A stretch of 64,000 nt of DNA from Ridgeia piscesae (GCA_025642075.2 JAODUO010000124.1:46001-110000); one strand, 5' to 3'. Positions 23,641 through 37,287 are shown, numbered from the stretch's first letter. Numbers and translations: made by a program. Notes: generated from the sequence alone by a model not told the origin.

Positions 23641-25911
23641 ACTAGTCTCAATGCACCTGTCTTTGTTTACCTGTTGACAGAAATGTAAGCTATTGGTAGA
23701 ATATTTTCCTATTCAATATCCGAGAAACAGAGCTAAGCTAATTAGTAAAACAACTAAAAACGTGATGGCACTGGTTATTTTTACTTTATAAGATGCATAT
23801 ATAAGCTTTGCCTTTTCTGCACATTACTATAATGCATTTCTAGATAAGACAAACACGTATTGGGCCAGCGCACTGTTAACCTGCCTGTTATGGTGTAAAA
23901 ATATAATAGTTAGTAATGGTACTGTTTAACATTTGTGGAAAACGAATGCAACAGATCTAGGAGGTTGAGTGCTAGCATCTATTGGCAGTGAACGTATGCA
24001 CATTTGGAAGAGTCTAATTGGCACAGTGACAGTTCTACCATTTGTATTTGTATACATGGCTCATGTCTGGCAGTAAATCATGTCTATTTTAGTTAAGTAA
24101 TGTTGATGGGCACTAATCAGGAGAGCGTTTTGAAGTAACTGGTGTACATGATGTGATTTTGGTGACATTTTATCAGCATATCAATTCTGACATGTCAGAT
24201 TTCTGAATGTTTATTTCTTGATAATCTGACAAAATAGTTCATTGTGTCCTTTGTTGTATACAATTACAAGTACCATAACTAACCAGGTAATCGTTCTTCA
24301 TCAGCCATACTATTGTCAGTGAATGGTGCAATGTTAGCATGGTCTACTCATCCTCCACCGTGTATATGGGCGAAGCTGGTAAGATAATATAATATAAAAT
24401 ATGACCATTTTATAAATAAAATTAATTCAATATATTCACATACATTTTGACACAGCCGGACCAAATAAATGGGCCAAGAGGCCTTGACGTTCGTTGTACT
24501 AAAACTATAGCAAGTTCAGTTGGTAATTATGAATGATATGTGTTTTGGTAAATCATAGTTACTGCCTAGTATCTTCACCGTAATCACTTAATCGGCATTT
24601 TCTCTGATTATTCATGAGATGACCAGAAACACAGCCAAATTACACGGATGCAGCATACAATATTAATAGGGTATGAACTTTTAACTATATAGTTGTCTCA
24701 AAAAATTATTGTGTATGTTTGTCATGCTCCTCGTATAATATATCTTTAACCAGTAGACACCACAGGCACATCATTTTAAAGATATTTAAACAAGCACCAA
24801 AATAAACAACTCGCAGTTATAGAAAACCAGTAGCTTTGAAGATATAGCTTAAAACATGCAGGCAGGTACTGTCCACTTTAACAGGGATCTATTGTGTTAT
24901 TGATACAGCCCATATCACGTCTGCAACTGCAATTAATCAAGGTGCCACGTCAACAATAGAAGGCTGGGAATGTCCTGCTTCACAGGAGGTCTTGTGGTTC
25001 TGATAGGAACTAATGTTCCGGCAGAAAAAGGCAACATTTTAACATTTTGCTTTTTTGGGATGCCCTATGCTGAAGACTAAATGTCTTGTGTACAATGAAA
25101 ACACCCACATAAATGACACTATATGTCTAGGCAAAAGAACAAAGGAAGGACAACTGTTTTTAATAGGAACACTGGAAATGTACCAGTTTGAAGGCCCTAG
25201 AGGACCCTAGGAGGCAACATAATGATACAACTAAATTAAAATGTAGTGAACTACATTTTACAATGAGAATATAAATTTTAGAGCATAATTAAATTAAATA
25301 ACATGATTATAGCATATTACAACTATTCCCTAAATAAATCATTGGGACAATTTTCTTGACCTGCACACATGATTTTCTAAGCTAGGTTTGTTGTTGTCTT
25401 TTTACTGGGCTTACTGGGGCTTTATGCGGGATCAATTTTTGCCAGTCGTAAAGTTTGTGATGGACAGATGCATGTTAAGTTATATATACCTCATTATATT
25501 CAAGCCAGTTGAGACGTGTGCTAAGACCTGAAATAAACTATAAATACACGTATGACACCCATTTTCAAGGCACAACTGACAATATCTATGATTTATTAAG
25601 ACATTTTAGTTCCTTGTTTATTTTTACCCATCCATTTATATTTATTATAGTGGACAGGTTTCTGGATAAAGGCATGGGGTTTACTGTTTCTCTGTCAACT
25701 TTGAATTCTAAATTGGTCTAAAACTAGAGAGCACATCAGTAATTATGACCTGTATGTGGGTAAATGTTTACTAATTTAAAAAAATATATATAAATGTCCA
25801 CAGGCCCTCCATTTTTTTATATATTACATTTATGTATAAATACAGTTAATGCACAAACCAAACCATGCATACGCCGATGCAACGAATGTGTACTGGTGGT
25901 CTTCAATTTCG
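23641..25911. other. Unassigned intronic sequence
   Basis: AT-rich; I see no domain, no copy elsewhere in the window and no convincing exon. Confidence 0.5.
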
Positions 25912-26512
25912 CCCGACACAGTAACACTTATCTTGTTTTAATTCCTGCCATACGTTATCCACACTATGTACATATCACACATTTAATTACATTTTTGAAA
26001 TTTGCTACTTCTTCATTGAATGAAGCACTTACAATTTCAACAACATCAATACTGTTTAACTGTAAACTCGCTAGAAGGTTTAATATCGTTATGCATTTTA
26101 TGAACATTCAAATAAATATGAACATGAAAAACAAAATCTAAACTGACAATAACTAAAATAATTATATTGACAAATAAATTTATTCATAACTCTAGACTCT
26201 AGAAAGACACATCATTTCGTACAAATGCAGTATAGTAATTTTTGTCAAACCTTTCAAGTTTACATACTAGCGAGGCTGCAAACATAACATCGATTATTAT
26301 TTTATTTATTAAATATAATTTACAGTCATAACACATTGTCAATGCCCGTGACGTTGGCAATGGCAATGCCGACGCCAACTGGGACACTGAATTTAATTAA
26401 GTTAATTTGCTAGTTAAGCAAGTCCATGATACAACGGCACCGGATGAGCTAGGGTATTTCTGTAGAAGCATAAATATGCAATTTCGTTTGTGGGTGTTTT
26501 CTTCCAGTTAAA
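25912..26512. repeat. Direct duplication, copy 1
   Basis: About 600 bp, nearly identical to 26724-27302, from CGACACAGTAA to TTCCAGTTAAAA. It carries an extra ~20 bp (TCATAACTCTAGACTCTAGA) at about 26184 that copy 2 lacks. No gene recognised in it. Confidence 0.9.
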
Positions 26513-26723
26513 ATATGCAGAAAGTTTTGGAAATTTTTTTTTTTTCATTTTGTATAAAAACGAGTTTATGTGATTGGTGACGAACGACTGCAAAATTACG
26601 CATCAAATATATCACAACATATATATCGCCTGAAAGCAGTACACATTACAGAGTTCGTTTATTAAACTCAGAACAGCCGCAACCAAAACATGGCTGAGCA
26701 CATCATGTAACTGTTGGTTTAAG

Positions 26724-27302
26724 CCGACACAGTAACAACTTATCTTGTTTTAATTCCTGCCATACGTTATCCACACTATGTAAATATCACACATTTAATT
26801 ACATTTGTGAAATTTGCTACTTCTTCATTGAATGAAGCACCCTACAATTTCAACAACATCAATACTGTTTAACTGTAAACTCGCTAGCAGGTTTAATATC
26901 GTTATGCATTTTATGAACATTCAAATAAATATGAACATGAAAAACAAAATCTAAACTGACAATAACTAAAATAATTATATTGACAAATAAATTTATAGAC
27001 ACATCATTTCGTACAAATGCAGTATAGTAATTTTTTTCAAACCTTTCAAGTTTACATACTAGCGAGGCTGCAAACATAACATCGATTATTATTTTATTTA
27101 TTAAATATAATTTACAGTCATAACACATTGTCAATGCCCGTGACGTTGGCAATGGCAATGCCGACGCCAACTGGGACACTGAATTTAATTAAGTTAATTT
27201 GCTAGTTAAGCAAGTCCATGATACAACGGCACCGGATGAGCTAGGGTATTTCTGTAGAAGCATAAATATGCAATTTCGTTTGTGGGTGTTTTCTTCCAGT
27301 TA
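26724..27302. repeat. Direct duplication, copy 2
   Basis: Copy 2 of the 600-bp repeat, spaced ~210 bp from copy 1. Its right border is flush with the start of LINE sequence at 27303. High identity implies a recent event. Confidence 0.9.
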
Positions 27303-28490
27303 AAACTCCTCTGTATTTCATCGTCAATGTATCCATTACTTGATATAGTGCTTCCGAGGTAGGTGAATTGCAGAACAGAGTTCAGCTTGTTTCCATCAAC
27401 CTTGCAGAGTTGGGTTGGTACAGCACCTTGGTCTTCTTGATGTTATTCTTCAGGCCGAACTTCTTTGACGCATCGAAGAAAGCATCCAATATTTTCTGCA
27501 TCTCTTCAGCAGATTGCGCAACCAGTGCACTGTCATCTGCAAATAGCTGCTCTCATATCAGTATCCAAGTAGTCCTGGTCTTCGCTCTGATGCGTGCGAC
27601 GTTGAATAGGTCAGCGCTCTGTCTGGACTTCATGTAGACGCCACCCCGAGCGTCGTCGAGCATTGTTGATAGGAAGATGGAGAAGAGCGTGGTGGCCAGT
27701 ACACAACCGTGCTTGACCCCATTTGTGACACTGAAGACTTCCCCTCCAACACTAACATTCGCCATCAGCTGCCATAACTCGGTCCTCCCAAATGTATCGA
27801 ACACCTTACTGTAGTGGACAAATACCATGTACAGTGATCGGTCTTGATTAACGCACTTTTCCTGTAGTTGTCGGAGACAACATATCATATCCATGGTGCT
27901 CCGGTACCTCTGAAGCCAAATTGTGTCTCCGGAACTACCTCTGGTGTTATGGGGGTAGATAGTTTGTTCAGGAGGATCCTGGCGAAGATCTTGCCTACTA
28001 TGAGAAGAAGAGAGATTCCTCTATTTTTCCCACAGTCTGTTCGATAACCTTTCTTGTAGACGGTTGCAGTGCTGGCATCCGTTCATGCTTGTGGTACAGA
28101 GCCCACCTCCCAGACATTGGTGATTAGTTGGTGCAGTCTGCTGAACAGATTGTCTCCTCCGTGCTTCCATACGTCTGCAGGAATTCCATCTCCCCCGGTT
28201 GCTTTACCATCTTTCAGGCCGGCGATTGGTCTAGCCATCTCATCCATGGTTGGAATCTTATCGAGGCTTGTCTTAGAAATGCGCTGCGTGATGTTTTCCG
28301 GAGCTTCGTGATCTATGTCACCAGGGACGTTGAGTAGCTTCCGAAAGTGTTCACTCCATCTTGCCACAACCTTCTTGCTGTAAGAAAAGGTCTCCATTCC
28401 ATCGGTTGATTTCAGGTGAACAGGTCCCTTATTCGTGGGTCCCCACACTTCCGTCCATTGTAGAAGCCCTTCATGTTGATTCTGTCAGCA
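27303..28490 (-). pseudogene. LINE-E reverse transcriptase relic (RTE-like)
   Basis: - strand. N-terminal RT at 28083-28448 (KKVVARWSEHFRKLLN, AGLKDGKATGGDGIPADVWK, NVWEVGSVPQ). Then CLRQLQEKC, FVHYSKVFDT (motif A with D kept), VTNGVKHGCVLATTLFSIFL (motif B) at 27553-27894. A catalytic LFADDSALVA is readable at about 27530-27550 in another frame. The RT active residues survive, but a stretch between motif A and motif B is missing and frames are broken. The 3' end stops exactly at the direct-duplication border. Confidence 0.85.
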
Positions 28491-28599
28491 GCTCTCAAAT
28501 TGGCGGTACCATACTTATATAAAAATACTATTTATTTAACTTTCTGCTTCTATTGGAAATATAAAACTCTTCATGACAGTTTCGCCAGTTGTGTTTACA

Positions 28600-28970
28600 A
28601 TGTATTGCTATATAAACTGTCCGGTGAGAATAATTGCCTGACCAATGATAAGGCGCATACTAAAAGGCGGGCCGCAACTGGCAGACCGCGCGGATACGGC
28701 CGACTTTCACAAAGGTGCCACCGATCGATACGCTCCGTGTTTACGTGTGTTATTGTAGTTGCTGTTGTACGGTGTTCTTGTAATGTTGAGATGTCTTTCA
28801 ATAATAACATACGTGAATAAGCAAATTTAACCACATTACTACAAGTTAGCATATAAAATGTTTTAAAGGCGAATTAACAATTCTTGTTGTTTGTTTTGTC
28901 TTTATTTTCACCAACACAGCTAACTATATAAGTGGACAGTCTGTTCTTAGTATTACTCTTTCACTTAACT

Positions 28971-29042
<72 letters not shown>

Positions 29043-30100
29043 CGACAATATCCATATTTTTACCTGTGTTTGCTGGGTATGTCCTACATTTATATTAGTA
29101 TTTGTAATGTTATTAAATTTATATTAATATATTTATGTTTTTCATTAATTATTTATTATTACTTTTATACTACTTTTTATATTTTCATTTATAATGTATG
29201 TAAAATAAAAATTAATATACCTATAGGTCATATCAGTGTTATAATTGTAACGGGGGTGATAAAACGAGTGAGATTGTAATAAGTAGCATAAGTACTAATG
29301 AGTCTCAGTACTAGTAATAACTAGACCTACAATTAACGTACACGTGTGAAGAGATAACGTCCATCAACGTGCAGATGTCCTGACCAAAGGCCGGCACCCA
29401 ATGACAAGTGTATAATGTCCTCTGAAAATATGTACCGTTAGGCGAGTTGTTACATCAAAAGACAGCTAGCCTCAGATACAACGTCCATGATCTTAGAGAA
29501 GTACATAAATAACCCTCAATAACACGAACTACTCATCCAACCACTAACAAATATGCAGCTAGCAGTGCAATCCGAGATCAAGCCACAAATATGCCCTTTC
29601 AAAGAACATCAAAGGACGGCTGGAGCCTTAGAATTCATCACCTGCCAGGTGACCGTTTCTATAAGGTCGGTAATCAATAACGGGAATTAGTGCCATGTGA
29701 ACACATGTACCGTTAGGCGAGTCATTTCATCAAACGATTTATACAAACTGACAGTATGATGCTGCCGTCTACATATGGGACTTCTGTTTTTGACTGAGCT
29801 AATATTCGTAGACTTAATTATAGTAAGGCCTAGCATTTTTATTTATTTCTATGATTGTATAAAAACAAGTAACACCATTCGGTATTACATTTAGAATTGT
29901 TAATACAACACAATAATAAAAGTCTCCAATATTCACGATCGCACGCGCAATCAACAACAAAGCTTGTAAACATGGAGCATATCGATCGGTGGCATTTTTG
30001 TGAATGTGGTCTGCCATATCCGCGCGGTCTGCCAATTGTGGCCCGCTTTTTAGTGTGCGCCAGTGATAAGACAAATGGTAATTTGTGTTCCAACAATAGA
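28600..30100. mobile_element. Possible inverted-repeat element, arms 28635-28780 and 29925-30090
   Basis: The two arms pair as reverse complements over ~150 bp (shared GGCAGACCGCGCGGATA and GCCACCGATCGATA). The inside contains an (AT)n run at 28973-29041 and a ~40-bp direct repeat (TGTACCGTTAGGCGAGT at ~29430 and ~29705). No transposase frame is visible and no target duplication could be placed. Confidence 0.5.
28973..29041. repeat. (AT)n microsatellite
   Basis: About 34 AT units. Confidence 0.97.
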
Positions 30101-30718
30101 GGATATCAGAAGCGCCCCGTTCTAGAAAGGTATTCCCATCCTGATCGCGCAGCACATAATACGTATATCGTTGTTTACGTGAATGTGTTCTCTAGTTCCA
30201 CTTTAAACAATATGCGAACAGACTACAGGTACATATGTATTCACTAGTTCCACTGTACACCTATGTATGCGGATGTATTATTATTAATAACTAATTTAGA
30301 AATATGCATAAACTGCTCTATCCTCTTCGTTCCCAAGGGAAACACATTTATTTAGGCAAACACGATATTGAACGATCTAGCGCAGGTTGGTCCATGTCGA
30401 CATGATCTGCTTCGGTTAGTCTCAATTATTCTACTCCCGGAGCTGTTTGAGAGAGCTAGCTTCCGGTCGTGATCGTTCCTACTTATTCCTCCACCTACTA
30501 TAAATGTTCCAATACGGCTAGAGATACTGCCAAGGAATATATCCTCATATGTTTCATTCTTCAGAATGTGTGCATATTAGGGCAGCAAGTTGTGGGTCCT
30601 TCTGTATATGCGAAGGACTAGACGTAGTCATATCAACATCCTTCGGTTTAATTCGACGACGACGAAATTCAGCTGCGTAATTAATGTTTAGTTAAACTGT
30701 GTTTTGATTGTTGTATAG
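30101..30718 (+). other. Intron immediately before the exon array
   Basis: The last ~80 bases (from ~30640: GACGACGAAATTCAGCTGCG, TTAATGTTTAGTTA, TTGATTGTTGTATAG) match the stereotyped sequence preceding every array exon, so the array's first unit starts here. The remainder is unassigned. Confidence 0.6.
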
Positions 30719-30799
30719 GCGACTCTCAGGGACGCCATCCGAAGAGGGCACACGAGATACCTAGCCACTTTCGGAGTCATGTACTAGGATACTCAAACC
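30719..30799 (+). CDS. Array exon S1 (short, 81 bp)
   Basis: Preceded by the array's conserved acceptor context ending TTGTATAG and followed by C|GTACGT. Phase 1-1, 27 codons, no stop: GDSQGRHPKRAHEIPSHF then RSHVLGYSN. It is the most diverged short exon: the TTE-P linker is gone and only an FRSH-like piece of the FRGHG region remains. The donor context (ACTCAAACC|GTACGT) aligns with that of S2 and S3. It is placed first in the array by position. It could be decayed, but the frame and both splice sites are intact. Confidence 0.55.
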
Positions 30800-30841
30800 G
30801 TACGTACACAGACTGCCAAATAAAATATATAATAGTGATTT

Positions 30842-30843
30842 AT

Positions 30844-30899
<56 letters not shown>

Positions 30900-30900
30900 T

Positions 30901-30960
<60 letters not shown>

Positions 30961-30973
30961 GTACTACTACTAT

Positions 30974-31011
<38 letters not shown>

Positions 31012-31032
31012 AGCTACTACTACTTACTACTA

Positions 31033-31106
<74 letters not shown>

Positions 31107-31135
31107 TACTACTACTACTACTACTACTACTACTA
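30842..31135. repeat. (ACT)n trinucleotide microsatellite
   Basis: About 290 bp of TAC/ACT triplets with few interruptions (TCT, AGT, AAG). It lies just downstream of the S1 donor, where other units have GATACAATACTGA, a likely seed. Confidence 0.97.
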
Positions 31136-32638
31136 AGACTGCCATGCTTGCATATATTTTCGGCTAATTCGTTCCCCGAAATGCCAACTTCTTAGAATGA
31201 CTCAACATCAGTGTTTAACTGTCATATGTGTCGTCCATTTTGTATTGTGTGTCCATTTCGTGAATATATTCTATGATTGACAGGGAAATAAGTCTTCAAA
31301 ATATAAACAAATCAAAGTTTTAAAAACAGTGACTGGATCAACACGACATCTAGTGCTGTGACCCATACAAGTTATGCAGCTTTTCGTGGTTTTGCATATT
31401 TCACGGTTGTGACATTTGTGAATGCATTATAAGCACGTTTTGTTGGACAAATCATATCATTTCACTACTATTCACGACATAGTAATGTTAAGTTATATCA
31501 ATGGCACGTTGTGAAATCGTGCAAACAAAAACATTAAAAACATCGTTTGTGACAAGGAAATCGGGTGTTCAGAGAAACTGCGCCGTTTTCCATATAGTAT
31601 TTTCGTCACAATAAACACATGTGGCCAGTGTTCTGTTTTTTTTTTAAATCCGTTACCATAATTTTGTTAAATAAGTTTTGCCAAAGATTAAATCAATGTT
31701 TAAATTAACGGTTGTAATCAAGGACATATTTGCCGATGCACGTGATGCATCAACGCGTGTGCAACGTCAAGAAGAAGGCGATGGCAAATATGTAGCCATC
31801 GACGTTAATATAATTTGACATTTCCGCGGATGAGGAATAATAAAATCGATATAGACTGAAATAGTCAATTTGATCACAGTTAAACAGTTTGCTTTCTTCT
31901 GCACGAAACTGCCATGGAATGTCATTCGTCGCCAGTCCGTTGTCATATGTTTGTTAAGGGTTTATAAAAATCGTTTGCGAAATTTGCTTTTGACACGAAC
32001 AAGACCTGTAGATTGTGTGAAGACAAGACAGCTGCTTAACACATTTTGAGTACTGCGATTGACGACAGCGGTACAAACAAAATCAGCGGACTGTTCTTTC
32101 TGTTGGATACAAATCATATGCACGCATATGCGGAATACTGGTCATATAGACATTAGTTGAAAATGTTGCTTTGACATGTGTAACGACAGTTACAAGAAAA
32201 TATCATAACTATGTTGCGACAATGTACTGCAGCACGAATATAAAGAAGATATGATGATTACCACTCAACGGCTATGGTTGCACGTATTTTTGATACGACA
32301 GAGCACACTTTCAGAGCAAACTTACAGTATTGCTGTGCCGAGTTCGTAGAAGACAAGGTGAATGTACATGCCCAATAATTCTTAGCGGATTGGGGGTAAT
32401 ACGCAATGTATGCTTAGCTTATAATATTGATACACAATAAGGTATCCGTGTATTCACATGTTTTGTCGTACATATTTAAATATTTGTCCGTTCTTCTATA
32501 TGAACTGAGATACTGGGTTGTCTACGCGGCGAATCTGGCAGGGTTTTTCTTACTCATTCGGTTTGTATAGACGATAATGAAGCGAGGCTGCTTAAAGTTA
32601 ATGTTTATTTATTCTGCATTTTGCTTGTGGTGTGGAAG

Positions 32639-32827
32639 GTGAGGACAGTGTTTCGACGGAATCTCCTATCGAACCTGAACGGTTTCGTGGACTTGGCGAA
32701 GGCATGGGCCGTGGACTTAGCCAAGGAATGGGCCGTGGCCGTGGTCAAGTCATGGGCCGTGGGCATGGCCAGGGCGGGCTCCCTGGATTCCCATTAAGAT
32801 TACCGGACGGTGATGGCGACTTGGATG
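32639..32827 (+). CDS. Array exon L1: glycine-rich repeat exon
   Basis: 63 codons, phase 1-1, donor G|GTATGT. Reads EDSVSTESPIEPERFRGLG, then GEGMGRGLSQGMGRGRGQVM, GRGHGQGGLPGFPLRLP and DGDGDLDG. The usual TAG acceptor is changed to TGG; the next AG (GAAG|GT, three bases on) restores a site in frame with loss of one residue. Gly at about every second position suggests a flexible, non-globular secreted segment. The acidic DGDGDLDG tail may bind Ca2+ (inference). Confidence 0.75.
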
Positions 32828-33692
32828 GTATGTAGCAAGACTAGGAACAATTTGTGGTATCGCGTAGGAAACATTATTATTATTAGCAACTGATTGTTGA
32901 ACAAAACTTTCACTATCGCTTCAATTCCTAACTATACAATGTTGTATATCAGTGACGCTTTGTGAGTTGTTGGTAAATCACATTTACGTGTGACACGTAA
33001 ATAATGTGTTCAGTGACAAAGCGCCGTCTTCCACATGGTACCTTTCTTGTATTCGCACAGTAAACACAAGTGGCAAGTGTTCCGTATTTTCAAATATCTT
33101 ATCACAGTTGTTCCATAAGTTTTGCCAACTGAACTGATTAAACTCTCCCTTGTAATTAAGGACACATCTGTCGATGTTGTAAAATCGAGTGTGCAATGTC
33201 AAGGAGACTGCGATGCAAAACGTGTAGTCATCTACGTTGATAGAGGTTGACAGATGCCCGGGTGAGAATCGATAAACCTGGTATAACGGACACAATCACT
33301 TTTTCACAGTCAAACATTTTTGCATTCTTCTGCACGAAACTGTCATGGAATGTCTTTATTGTTGCCAGTCCGTTATCATATGACTACAAAAGAGTTCTTG
33401 AAAATCTTTTGCGAAAGTTGGTTGTCACACGAGCAAGTCTACTAGACTGTGTCAGTACAAACCCAATAAACCATACCAGCTTGGGGGTGTAACGTGCAAT
33501 GTATGCTTAACCTATGATATTGTTACACAGTAAGTTATCCGTGTATTCACGTGTTTTGTCGTATATATTTGAATACATATAATTATGTCGTACATATGGC
33601 CTTGTCATTTCCACCTCATTAAGTTTATATCGGCAACGACGAAATGAATTTGCGTAAAATTAATGTTATTCGATAATTTGATTATGTTGTAG

Positions 33693-33821
33693 CCGGTGAG
33701 GGCCCCGTTACGACGAAGTCTCCTATCGAACCTGAATCCTTTCGGGGACATGGCCAAACCATACGGCGTGGTCACCCTGGACTTTCTGGAGATGTTGCTA
33801 GTTTTCAAGCAGACTCGAACG
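33693..33821 (+). CDS. Array exon S2 (short)
   Basis: 43 codons, TTGTAG| and G|GTACGA borders, phase 1-1. Reads AGEGPVTTKSPIEPESFRGH, GQTIRRGHPGLSGDVASF and QADSNG. It shares the T-T-x-x-P-I-E-P linker with long exons, but the glycine run is replaced by a short basic RRGHPG segment. 96-97% identical to S3, so recently duplicated together with L1 or L2. Confidence 0.75.
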
Positions 33822-34718
33822 GTACGATACAATACTGAATGCTTGCGTACATTTTCGGCTCAGTAAATCTGTAGAGAGGTATCCATACAAACGTTCACCG
33901 AAATGCCAGGGTCTTCAATGTTTAACCGTCATACTTATACATTATTTATTGCGAGTGCATTTCTCGAATATGCTTGATATTTAGCCAATAATAAGGCAGG
34001 AATGTTGTGTATTCAGGAAATGGCATCGTCATCTATATAATATATTTTATGTATTCGCACAATAAACACATGTGGCCAATGTTCAGTATTTTCAAATCCT
34101 TACCCCAAATTTTCTATCAGGTTTTTCCAAAGTGGTGAACTGGTTAACCTGTCGGTTGTAACGAAGGACATTTTTTTCGATGCGTGTGATACATAAACAA
34201 GTGTGCGACGTTAAAGAAACGGCGATGCCAAACGAGTAGCCACCGCCGTTCTCAGAAATTGACAGTTTACCAGGTGAAATATATCACCATAACTATGTTG
34301 CGACATTTTACTACGACACGAATATAAAGACGATATGATGATTACCACTCAACGGCTATGGTGGCACGTATGTTTGATATGACAGAGCATACCTTTAGAA
34401 TAACCTCGCAGTTCTGCTGTGTCGTTTTCGTAGATAACAAGATGGATGTACATGCCTAATAAACCATAGCGGTGTGGGGTAATATGCAATGTATACTTAG
34501 CCTATAATAATGATAAACACTAAGGTATCCCTGTGTTCACATGTTTTGTCGTACATATTTAAATACTTGTCCGTCTTCTATATGAAATAAGATATTGTGT
34601 TGTCTACGCGACGAACCTGGCCTAGTTATTTCCTCATCATTCCGTTTATATACACGACGACGAAATGATGCTGTGTAAAATTAATGTTTTTTTATTCTGC
34701 ATTTTGGTTGTGGTATAG

Positions 34719-34910
34719 AAGATAAGGAAAGTGTTACGACGGAAACTCCTATCGAACCAGAACGGTTTCGTGGACTTGGCCAAGGAATGGCCCAAGCCCG
34801 TGGCCGGGGCATGGGCCGTGGGCTTGGCCAAGGCATGGACAGTGGAGCTGGCCAAGGCGGGCCCCCTGGATTCCCATTAGGTTTGGGGGACGGTGATGGC
34901 GACTTGGACG
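34719..34910 (+). CDS. Array exon L2: glycine-rich repeat exon
   Basis: 64 codons, phase 1-1, TATAG| acceptor (tandem TAGAAG) and G|GTAAGT donor. Reads EDKESVTTETPIEPERFRGL, GQGMAQARGRGMGRGLGQGM, DSGAGQGGPPGFPLGLG, DGDGDLDG. It is open from border to border with no Met requirement, as expected of an internal exon. It is the sister of L3. Confidence 0.8.
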
Positions 34911-35789
34911 GTAAGTAACAAGACAGGTTGTGGTATCGCATAGGAAAAGGTTGTGATTATTAGCAAACTATAGCTGAACAAAGCTTAAAATATCGCTACA
35001 ATTTCTAACAATACAATGTTATATCAGTGACGTTTTGTGAGATGTTGGAAACTGACATTTACCTACAATGTGTGACACGGAAATATTTTGTTCAGTGAAA
35101 AAGCGCAGTCTTCCACTAGTACCTTTTCTTGTATTCGCATGCTTTACACAAGTGGCCAGTGTTCCGTATTTTCAAATATCTTACCACAGTTGTTCTAACA
35201 GTTTTGCCAATCCGGTGAACTGATTAAACTCTCCGTTGTAATCAATGATGAAATATCTGTCGACGCATATGGTGTATAATCGAGTTTGCAACATCAAGGA
35301 GACATGTATGCCAAACGTGTATCCAACTGCGTTTATAGAGTTAGACAGTTGCTAGGGTGAGGTTCGATAAAGCTGGTATAAACGGACACAATCACTTTCT
35401 TCACAGTCAAACATTTTGCATTATTCTGCAGCAAACTGCCATGGAATGTCTGTATTGTTGCCAGTCCGTTATCATATGACTACAAAAGAGTTCTTGAAAA
35501 TCCTTTGCGAAAGTTGCTTGTCACACGAGCAAGTCTACTAGACTGTGTCAGTACAAACCCAATAAACCATACCAGCTTGGGGGTGTAACGTGCAATGTAT
35601 GCTTAACCTATGATATTGTTACACAGTAAGTTATCCGTGTATTCACATGTTTTGCGGTATATATTTGAATACATATAATTATGTCGTACATTATGGCCTT
35701 GTCATTTCCACCTCATTAAGTTTATATCGGCAACGCCGAAATGAATTTGCGTAAAATTAATGTTATTCGGTAATTTGATTATGTTGTAG

Positions 35790-35918
35790 CCGGTGAGGGC
35801 CCCGTTACGACGAAGTCTCCTATCGAACCTGAATCCTTTCGGGGACATGGCCAAAATATACGGCGTGGTCACCCTGGACTTTCTGGAGATGTTGCTAGTT
35901 TTCAAACAGACTCGAACG
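35790..35918 (+). CDS. Array exon S3 (short)
   Basis: 43 codons, TTGTAG| and G|GTACGT borders, phase 1-1. Differs from S2 at a handful of bases (for example GQNIRR versus GQTIRR, FQTDSNG versus FQADSNG). Position and flanks show it is the S partner of the second L-S dimer. Confidence 0.8.
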
Positions 35919-37053
35919 GTACGTTACAATACTGAATGCTTGCGTACATTTTCGGCTCAGTAAATCTATAGAGAGACATCAATATAAACGTTCACCGAAA
36001 AACCAGGGTCTTAGAATAACATTACATCATTGTTTAACTGTCATACTTATTCATTATTTATTGCGAGTCCATTTCTCGAATATGTTGAATATTTAGCCAA
36101 TAATAAGGCACGGAATGTTATATATTCAGGAAATGACACCGTCATCTATATATTATATTTTATGCATTCGCACAATAAACACACGTGGCCAGTGTTCAGT
36201 ATTTTCAAATCCCTTACCCCAGATTTTCTATCAGGTTTTTTTTAAAGTGGGGAACTGTTTAACCTGTCGATTGTAAAGAAGGACCTTTTTCGATGCACGT
36301 GATATATAAACAAGTGTGCGACGTTAAAGAAACGGCGATGCCAAACGGGTATCCACCGCCGTTTAAAAATTTGACAGTTGCCCGGGAGAGGTTCGATAAA
36401 GGTGACCTAGACGGGCAGAATCACTTTTATCACAGTAAAACAGTTTGCATTCTTCTGCACGATACTGTCATGGAATGTCTTCATCGTGTATTTATGTAAG
36501 AGTTTGTGGAACAGTTTGCGACACTTTCGTGTGACAAGAACAACTCCACTAAAGAGACAATGACCACATGTTGCGTACTGCGATAGGATGTAAATTATAT
36601 GAACGTATATGCGGAATACTGGTCATATAGCCATTTGTTGAAAATGTTGCTTTGAAATGTATAATGACAGGTACACACATATCACCATAACTATGTTGCG
36701 ACATTTTACTACGGCACGAATATAAAGACCATATGATGATTACCACTCAACGGCTATGGTGGCACGTATGTTTGATATGACAGAGCACACCTTCAGAACA
36801 ACCTCGCAGTTTTGCTGTGCCGTTTTCGTAGATAACAAGATGGATGCACATGCCTAATAACCATAATAATGGTAAACACTAAGGTATCCTTGTGTTCACA
36901 TGTTTTGTCGTACATATTTAAATACATGTCCGTTCTTCTATATGAAATAACAGGGCCTAGTTATTTCCTCCACATTCCGTTTATATAGACGACGATGAAA
37001 TGATGTTGTGCTAAATTAATGTTTATTTATTCTGCATTTTGGTTGTGGTGTAG

Positions 37054-37287
37054 ATGATAAGGAAAGTGTTACGACGGAAACTCCTATCGAACCAGAACGG
37101 TTACATGGACTTGGCCAAGGAATTGCCCATGCCCGTGGGCAAGGCATGGGCCGTGGCCAAGTCATGGGCCGTGGGCATGGCCAAGGCATGGGTCGAGGAC
37201 ATGGCCATGACATGGACAGTGGAGCTGGCCAAGGCGGGCCCCCTGGATTCCCATTAGGATTGGGGGACGGTGATGGCGACTTGGACG
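37054..37287 (+). CDS. Array exon L3: glycine-rich repeat exon
   Basis: 78 codons, phase 1-1, GTGTAG| acceptor, G|GTAAGT donor. Opens DDKESVTTETPIEPERLHGL, then GQGIAHARGQGMGRGQVM, GRGHGQGMGRGHGHDMDSG, AGQGGPPGFPLGLG, DGDGDLDG. Compared with L2 it has about 14 extra residues of GQGMGRGH-type repeat, so the exon length varies by in-frame gain of 6-bp-based repeats. Confidence 0.8.

Noticed and set aside
30835..31167. Tyr- and Leu-rich open frame of 110 codons
   Set aside because: Pure (ACT)n triplet repeat; no splice or start context.
34646..34941. Pro/Trp/Ser-rich - strand frames opposite the Gly-rich exons (also 37016, 44814, 45600, 49293)
   Set aside because: Antisense shadows of GGC-rich repeats; the + strand has the conserved splice borders.
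36293..36499. Short intronic frame with FDKGDLDG as a real exon
   Set aside because: Not conserved in frame between array copies and lacks consistent splice borders.
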